In this document: piece after piece, positions 60,010 through 64,000 of the stretch
How positions within the stretch are numbered: position 1 is the first letter of the stretch
Layout: each line of letters begins with the position of its first letter
NCBI GenBank assembly: GCA_900316505.1
Contig: ONDH01000003.1
Coordinates: forward strand, 31,819-95,818
Direction of reading: 5' to 3'
Length of the DNA stretch: 64,000 bases
Source: an uncultured Prevotellaceae bacterium
Lineage (GTDB): Bacteria > Bacteroidota > Bacteroidia > Bacteroidales > Bacteroidaceae
The notes under the pieces: generated by a model
What the model was told of the DNA's origin: nothing
The model's input: only the letters and a program-made list of their open reading frames with translations
Databases searched by the model: none
Made by a program: the position numbers and the translations under genes

Positions 60010-60801
60010 CTATGCTTGATGACTTAGTTCTTCCTCTACTCGGTTGGTCAGGTCAATGTATTCCTGCACGGAGAGTTCTTCTGGACGTCTGGTGAACATC
60101 GGGTCGGCAAGCATGGGGGAGTCCTTTCCGAGAATTTGCTTCATGCCGTTGCGCATCATCTTGCGGCGCATGGTGAACACGGTCTTCACGATGCGTCTGA
60201 ACAGTTGCTCGTCACATCCGAGCGTTTGCTTGTTGTTGCGTGTGAGGCGGATGACGGCACTCTTCACTTTCGGTGGAGGGTTGAACACGTTCTCATGCAC
60301 CGTGAACAGATACTCCACATCATACCACGCCTGAATGAGCACGCTCAGCACACCGTAGGTCTTTCCCCCTGGCGATGCAGCCATGCGTTCAGCCACTTCC
60401 TTCTGAATCATGCCCGTGCAGCAGGGGATGAGGTGGCGGTTTTCCACCATCTTGAAGAAAATCTGCGATGAGATGTTGTATGGATAATTGCCTGTCAGCA
60501 CGAAAGGCTTGCCGTCAAACACCTTTTCCAAATCCATCCGCAGAAAGTCGCCCTCGATGATGTTGTCGCCCAGTTGGGGGAAATGTTCATGGAGGTAAGG
60601 CACAGAATCGAAGTCAATCTCCACCACTTTGAAAGGGCGTTGCTTGGGAATGATGTATTGGGTGAGCACTCCCATGCCAGGACCCACTTCAAGAACGGGA
60701 ATGTCGGGGCAGGCATCCACGGTGTCGGCAATACGTTGCGCTACACTGAGGTCGGTAAGGAAATGTTGACCTAAGAATTTCTTCGGTTTTATGCTGTCCA
60801 T
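60010..60801 (-). CDS. rsmA: 16S rRNA dimethyladenosine transferase
   Basis: RsmA (KsgA) dimethylates A1518 and A1519 of 16S rRNA. The 263-residue protein has KKFLGQHFLTDLSVAQRIADTV near 7-28, SAM motif I VLEVGPGMGVLTQYII near 36-51, FVLTGNYPYNISSQIFFKMVEN near 101-122 with the catalytic NxPY, and FNPPPKVKSAVIRL near 173. Downstream helices carry the usual KTVFTMRRKMMRNGMKQIL. It is transcribed from a TAACTTTG box at 60894-60901 and converges with the surE-lpxB operon. Confidence 0.96.
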   Translation of the reverse strand: MDSIKPKKFLGQHFLTDLSVAQRIADTVDACPDIPVLEVGPGMGVLTQYIIPKQRPFKVVEIDFDSVPYLHEHFPQLGDNIIEGDFLRMDLEKVFDGKPFVLTGNYPYNISSQIFFKMVENRHLIPCCTGMIQKEVAERMAASPGGKTYGVLSVLIQAWYDVEYLFTVHENVFNPPPKVKSAVIRLTRNNKQTLGCDEQLFRRIVKTVFTMRRKMMRNGMKQILGKDSPMLADPMFTRRPEELSVQEYIDLTNRVEEELSHQA

Positions 60802-60845
60802 GAAAAAAAATGTTGCTATTGAATGTTGAATTATGAATTATTTCG

Positions 60846-60853
60846 TAACTTTG
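60846..60853 (+). promoter_or_regulatory. -7 box of the YbhN-like gene
   Basis: TAACTTTG on the plus strand, 61 bases before the ATG at 60914. It faces the rsmA box at 60894-60901. Confidence 0.6.
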
Positions 60854-60893
60854 TGGCTGCGAAAATGATTATTGAGCAGAACGCTTTGCGCTG

Positions 60894-60901
60894 CAAAGTT
60901 A
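60894..60901 (-). promoter_or_regulatory. -7 box of rsmA
   Basis: TAACTTTG on the minus strand, about 93 bases before the rsmA ATG at 60801. The predicted 5' leaders of rsmA and the YbhN-like gene overlap by roughly 30 bases. Confidence 0.55.
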
Positions 60902-60913
60902 CAACTTTTCTTG

Positions 60914-61924
60914 ATGAACAGCAACAAAACACTAAAAAAGGCTATCAATATTGCCATACCCTTCGTGTTGGGAGGCGGCATTCTGTGGTGGATGTATCGT
61001 GACACAGACTTTCATGCCATGGAGGAGACACTCCTTCATGAGATGAATTGGGGATGGATGCTCTTCTCGTTGGTGTTTGGCATCACTGCACAGATGTTTC
61101 GTGGCATCCGTTGGAAACAGACCTTGGAACCCATGGGCGAGCATCCCCGCTTGATGGACTGCATTCATGCTGTCTTCATCTCCTATGCCACCAGCCTTGT
61201 CATCCCTCGCAGTGGAGAACTGAGCCGTTGTGGCGTGTTGGCAAAATATGACGGCGTCTCGTTCCTGAAATCATTGGGCACAGTGGTCACCGAACGTGTG
61301 ATTGACTCCCTGCTCATCCTTTTCATCACCTTCGTGGTCATTCTCTCGCAGGTGGGCATCTTCACCTCGTTCTTCGACCGTACGGGCACCAATCTTGGTG
61401 ATGTCTTGCGAGGATTCACCACCACGGGCTATATCGTCACTGCCATCTGTCTGGTCATCACGTTGCTCTTCCTTTGGCTGCTCATGAAGCGTTTCACGTT
61501 CATGGCGAAGGTGAAGGATATGGTCAACAAGGTGAAGGAAGGCATTCTCTCCTTGAAGGGCGTCGAGCATAAGGGACTTTTCACCTTCTACACACTTGCC
61601 ATCTGGGGCAGTTATTTCCTGCACTACTGGATCACCTTCCTGTGCTTCGACTTTACCTCCCACCTGACATTCACCGTCGCCATAGTGAGTTTCATTGTCG
61701 GCAGCATCTCCGTGATAGTACCTACGCCCAACGGGGCAGGACCTTGGCATTTTGCTGTCAAGACCATCTTGATTCTCTATGGATTGGCAGACACCGATGC
61801 AGTCACCTTCGTGCTGATTGTCCACACGGTGCAGACAGCCTTGGTGCCCTTGCTGGGCATCTTCTCATGGGTGGCTCTGGCACTTCGTCCTGCATCCTCC
61901 AAACACCAGACGTTTAACATCTAA
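60914..61924 (+). CDS. YbhN/AglD-type (LPG synthase-like) membrane protein
   Basis: A 336-residue inner-membrane protein with about eight hydrophobic segments, for example INIAIPFVLGGGILWWMY near 11-28, SLLILFITFVVILSQVGIF near 135-153 and AICLVITLLFLWLLM near 176-190. RGIRWKQTLEP, FISYATSLVIPRSGELSRCGVLAKYDGV and SVIVPTPNGAGPWHFAVKTILILYG match the UPF0104/lysylphosphatidylglycerol synthase transmembrane family, thought to be flippases or lipid-modifying proteins. No catalytic LPG synthase domain is attached. The start at 60914 follows the promoter box; an upstream in-frame start is rejected. 12 bases before pepD. Confidence 0.85.
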   Translation: MNSNKTLKKAINIAIPFVLGGGILWWMYRDTDFHAMEETLLHEMNWGWMLFSLVFGITAQMFRGIRWKQTLEPMGEHPRLMDCIHAVFISYATSLVIPRSGELSRCGVLAKYDGVSFLKSLGTVVTERVIDSLLILFITFVVILSQVGIFTSFFDRTGTNLGDVLRGFTTTGYIVTAICLVITLLFLWLLMKRFTFMAKVKDMVNKVKEGILSLKGVEHKGLFTFYTLAIWGSYFLHYWITFLCFDFTSHLTFTVAIVSFIVGSISVIVPTPNGAGPWHFAVKTILILYGLADTDAVTFVLIVHTVQTALVPLLGIFSWVALALRPASSKHQTFNI

Positions 61925-61936
61925 CATCTACAAGAT

Positions 61937-63403
61937 ATGAATCCAATTGAAGAACTCTCTCCGAAAGTTGTGTGGAAGAATTTCTACGCACTGACTCAGA
62001 TACCCCGCCCATCGGGACATACCGAGCAGGTGGCAAAATTCCTGGTTGACTTTGCCAAGCAGCATGGTGCCGAAGCATCCATTGACGAGGCAGGCAATGT
62101 GGTGATGACCAAAGGCGCCACTCCTGGCTATGAAGACCGTGCTGTCACCGTCTTGCAGGCACACATGGACATGGTGCCTCAGAAGACAAAGGACAGCAAG
62201 CACAACTTTGAGACCGACCCGTTGGATGTCTATATCGATGGTGAATGGGTGACCGCACGCGACACCACTCTCGGCGCAGACGACGGCATGGGTGTGGCGG
62301 CAGCGATGGCGATTATCGAAGACGACACCGTCGAGCATGGACCTATCGAAGTGCTCATCACCCGTGACGAAGAGACTGGCTTGGCAGGTGCGTTTGGCTT
62401 GAAGGCAGACGAACTGAAAGGCAAGTACCTGCTGAATCTCGACTCTGAAGAAGAGGGCGAAATCACCATCGGTTGTGCAGGGGGCATCGACATCCTCTGC
62501 AATATGGAATATCAGGAGATGAATGTCGAACCCGAAGGCATGCTTTGCTACGACATCACCATCAAGGGACTCTTGGGTGGTCATTCAGGCATCGAAATCA
62601 ATCTTGGACGTGCCAATGCCAACAAATTGATGGCGCGCTTGCTCTTTGCTGTGGTCAACACAGGCATGGCATGGCTCTGCAGTTGGCATGGCGGCAATAT
62701 GCGCAATGCCATCCCACGCGAATGTGAGGCAAAAGTGCTGGTGCCAAAAGCCATGCAGGAGGACTTCCTTGCCATGGTGGAGAAATGCAGGCAGACCTTC
62801 ACAGAGGAATACAAGGACATAGAAACGAAGGGCTTCCATTTGACGGCAACGCAAGTGGAGGAGATACCAGCGAAAGCCATCCCTGAAGACATACAGGAGA
62901 ACCTCATCAATGCCGTGTTGGCAGCACACGACGGCGTGTTGCGCTTCACACCCTCCATGCCTGAACTGGTGGAGACCTCCTGCAACCTTGCCATCATCGA
63001 CATTGCCGACGGCAAGGCAGAAGTCATCACGTTGGCACGTTCCTCTCAGGACAGCATGAAGCAATATCTCTGCAATCAGTACATCTCCTGCTTCTCCATG
63101 GCTGGCATGGAAGTGAAGTTCGAAGGCGGCTATGGCGGTTGGCAACCCAACCCTAAGAGCCCGTTGGTCGAGATGATGGCAGACATTTACGAGAAGATGT
63201 ATGGCAAACGTCCAGTGGTGGGTGCTTGCCATGCAGGGCTTGAGTGCGGCATCATCGGTGTGAACTATCCCGACATGGATATGGCAAGCTATGGTCCCAC
63301 TTTGGTAAGCCCCCACACCCCCAACGAAGCCTGCCACATCCCCACCGTGGAGCGCTTCTACAACTTCACACTTGAAATATTGAAGAACATACCTAAAGCA
63401 TAA
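61937..63403 (+). CDS. pepD: Aminoacyl-histidine dipeptidase PepD (M20C)
   Basis: A 488-residue cytosolic dipeptidase of family M20C acting on Xaa-His dipeptides such as carnosine. Metal site residues are seen in TVLQAHMDMVPQK near 71-83, TTLGADDGMGVAAAMAI near 110-126, ITRDEETGLAGAFGLK near 137-152 (catalytic Glu), NLDSEEEGEITIGCAGG near 160-176 and VVGACHAGLECGIIG near 430 (final His). The lid domain lies in the middle. It follows the YbhN-like gene and is 7 bases before a MerR gene; the three are probably co-transcribed. Confidence 0.95.
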   Translation: MNPIEELSPKVVWKNFYALTQIPRPSGHTEQVAKFLVDFAKQHGAEASIDEAGNVVMTKGATPGYEDRAVTVLQAHMDMVPQKTKDSKHNFETDPLDVYIDGEWVTARDTTLGADDGMGVAAAMAIIEDDTVEHGPIEVLITRDEETGLAGAFGLKADELKGKYLLNLDSEEEGEITIGCAGGIDILCNMEYQEMNVEPEGMLCYDITIKGLLGGHSGIEINLGRANANKLMARLLFAVVNTGMAWLCSWHGGNMRNAIPRECEAKVLVPKAMQEDFLAMVEKCRQTFTEEYKDIETKGFHLTATQVEEIPAKAIPEDIQENLINAVLAAHDGVLRFTPSMPELVETSCNLAIIDIADGKAEVITLARSSQDSMKQYLCNQYISCFSMAGMEVKFEGGYGGWQPNPKSPLVEMMADIYEKMYGKRPVVGACHAGLECGIIGVNYPDMDMASYGPTLVSPHTPNEACHIPTVERFYNFTLEILKNIPKA

Positions 63404-63410
63404 TATCCCT

Positions 63411-63761
63411 ATGGCACTGAACAAGAACAAAGATTTGAAGATGTTTTACAGCATCAGCGAAGTGGCACAGATGTTCCACGTCACAGAAACCCTGCTCCGC
63501 TTCTGGGAAAAGGAATTTCCTAACATCAAGCCACAAAAGGCAGGTCGTGGCATCCGTCAGTACACGAAAGCCGACTTGGAGCAGGTGCGCCTCGTCTATC
63601 ATCTGGTGAAAGAACGCGGCATGACCTTGCAGGGAGCCCGCGATGCCATCCGACGCGACAAAAGCAAGACCGTCAATCGCAACATCGAGGTCATCGAGAA
63701 ACTGAAAGACATCCGCTCTCAGTTGCAGGCAATCAGCCGGGATATGAACGGGCTGGTGTAG
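63411..63761 (+). CDS. MerR-family transcriptional regulator
   Basis: A 116-residue protein. The winged helix begins FYSISEVAQMFHVTETLLRFWEKEFPNIKPQKAGRGIRQYTKADLEQVRLVYHLVKERGMTLQGARDAIRR, covering about residues 12-82, typical of MerR proteins. The C-terminal coiled-coil (NIEVIEKLKDIRSQLQAISRDM) should mediate dimer formation. There is no metal- or ligand-binding domain, so the signal is unknown. The gene starts seven bases after pepD. The 239 bases to the window end have no clear gene: a short open stretch near 63790-63903 has a hydrophobic then Thr/Val-rich translation but lacks a start. Confidence 0.88.
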   Translation: MALNKNKDLKMFYSISEVAQMFHVTETLLRFWEKEFPNIKPQKAGRGIRQYTKADLEQVRLVYHLVKERGMTLQGARDAIRRDKSKTVNRNIEVIEKLKDIRSQLQAISRDMNGLV

Positions 63762-64000
63762 GGTAGGGCGTTTACTGTCTGTTTTTCATCTTGTAGGTTT
63801 CGCTTTGGGGTTCTATCTGCGCCCGTCAGCAGAGACAACCGCACCAGCGATGGCAAAGACCATCGTTGTCACCGACACTGTGCTGCTGCACGTTCACCAG
63901 TAAAACCCTGTGTGTGGATTTGGATAAATCCTATAAATCCGCCCAATCTGCTTAATCATCCCGAAGGGATATGTCTTTATAAAACAACGTCAGTTCGGTA

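Overview
The window looks like a chromosomal segment from a Bacteroidales bacterium, most likely a Prevotella-type member of the Prevotellaceae. The evidence is the gene content (PorQ of the type IX secretion system, fused LpxC/FabZ, DUF1573, DUF4468, DUF5683, DUF4153, BT4734/VirE-type proteins, YARHG proteins), Bacteroidetes-type promoter boxes of the form TAnnTTTG upstream of many genes, few Shine-Dalgarno sequences, and dispersed short intergenic repeats. No rRNA, CRISPR array, complete prophage or IS element was seen.

Layout. 1-12602 is a plus-strand housekeeping run: DUF5683, MltD-like transglycosylase, RelA/SpoT, DUF1573, MeaB, PorQ, Cmk, IspH, then a three-gene amino-sugar cassette (FdtA-like isomerase, FemAB/GNAT-like protein, DegT aminotransferase) and a PfkA paralogue that has lost several substrate-binding residues. 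12681-18720 is minus strand: alpha/beta hydrolase, HD hydrolase, PyrF, DUF4153 protein, PrfA. 18760-30270 is an accessory block between prfA and purM: a YoeB-type toxin-antitoxin pair, a BT4734/VirE-DUF3987-like gene with companions, a five-gene operon with two cytosine methyltransferases, an HNH nuclease and two unknown proteins, a MITE-like inverted repeat, a DUF5675-like gene and an HU-like protein. 30271-39321 carries purM, the lipid A genes lpxD-lpxC/fabZ-lpxA, a PRiA4-type gene, a small exported protein, miaA and PBP1A.

39410-48657 is minus strand: four exported proteins (two with YARHG domains), aroE, an S41 peptidase, a REP-type Y1 transposase fused to a DprA-like domain, ubiE, purC and phoH. 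48783-64000 holds holA, a 0.9 kb AT-rich stretch with repeated TTTACA motifs, an XRE regulator, tRNA-Arg, an OmpA-like barrel protein, a DUF4468 protein, a GH127 arabinofuranosidase, a lipoprotein, tRNA-Gln, surE, lpxB, a small unknown gene, rsmA, a YbhN-type membrane protein, pepD and a MerR regulator.

The genes jointly cover envelope building (lipid A, peptidoglycan, T9SS), nucleotide and isoprenoid synthesis, translation and stress signalling. The most distinctive signals are the diverged PFK, the double-methyltransferase operon with two uncharacterised genes, the transposase-DprA fusion, and repeat sequences that occur both between genes and in frame inside two proteins. All family assignments are by eye from the sequence; no database search was run.
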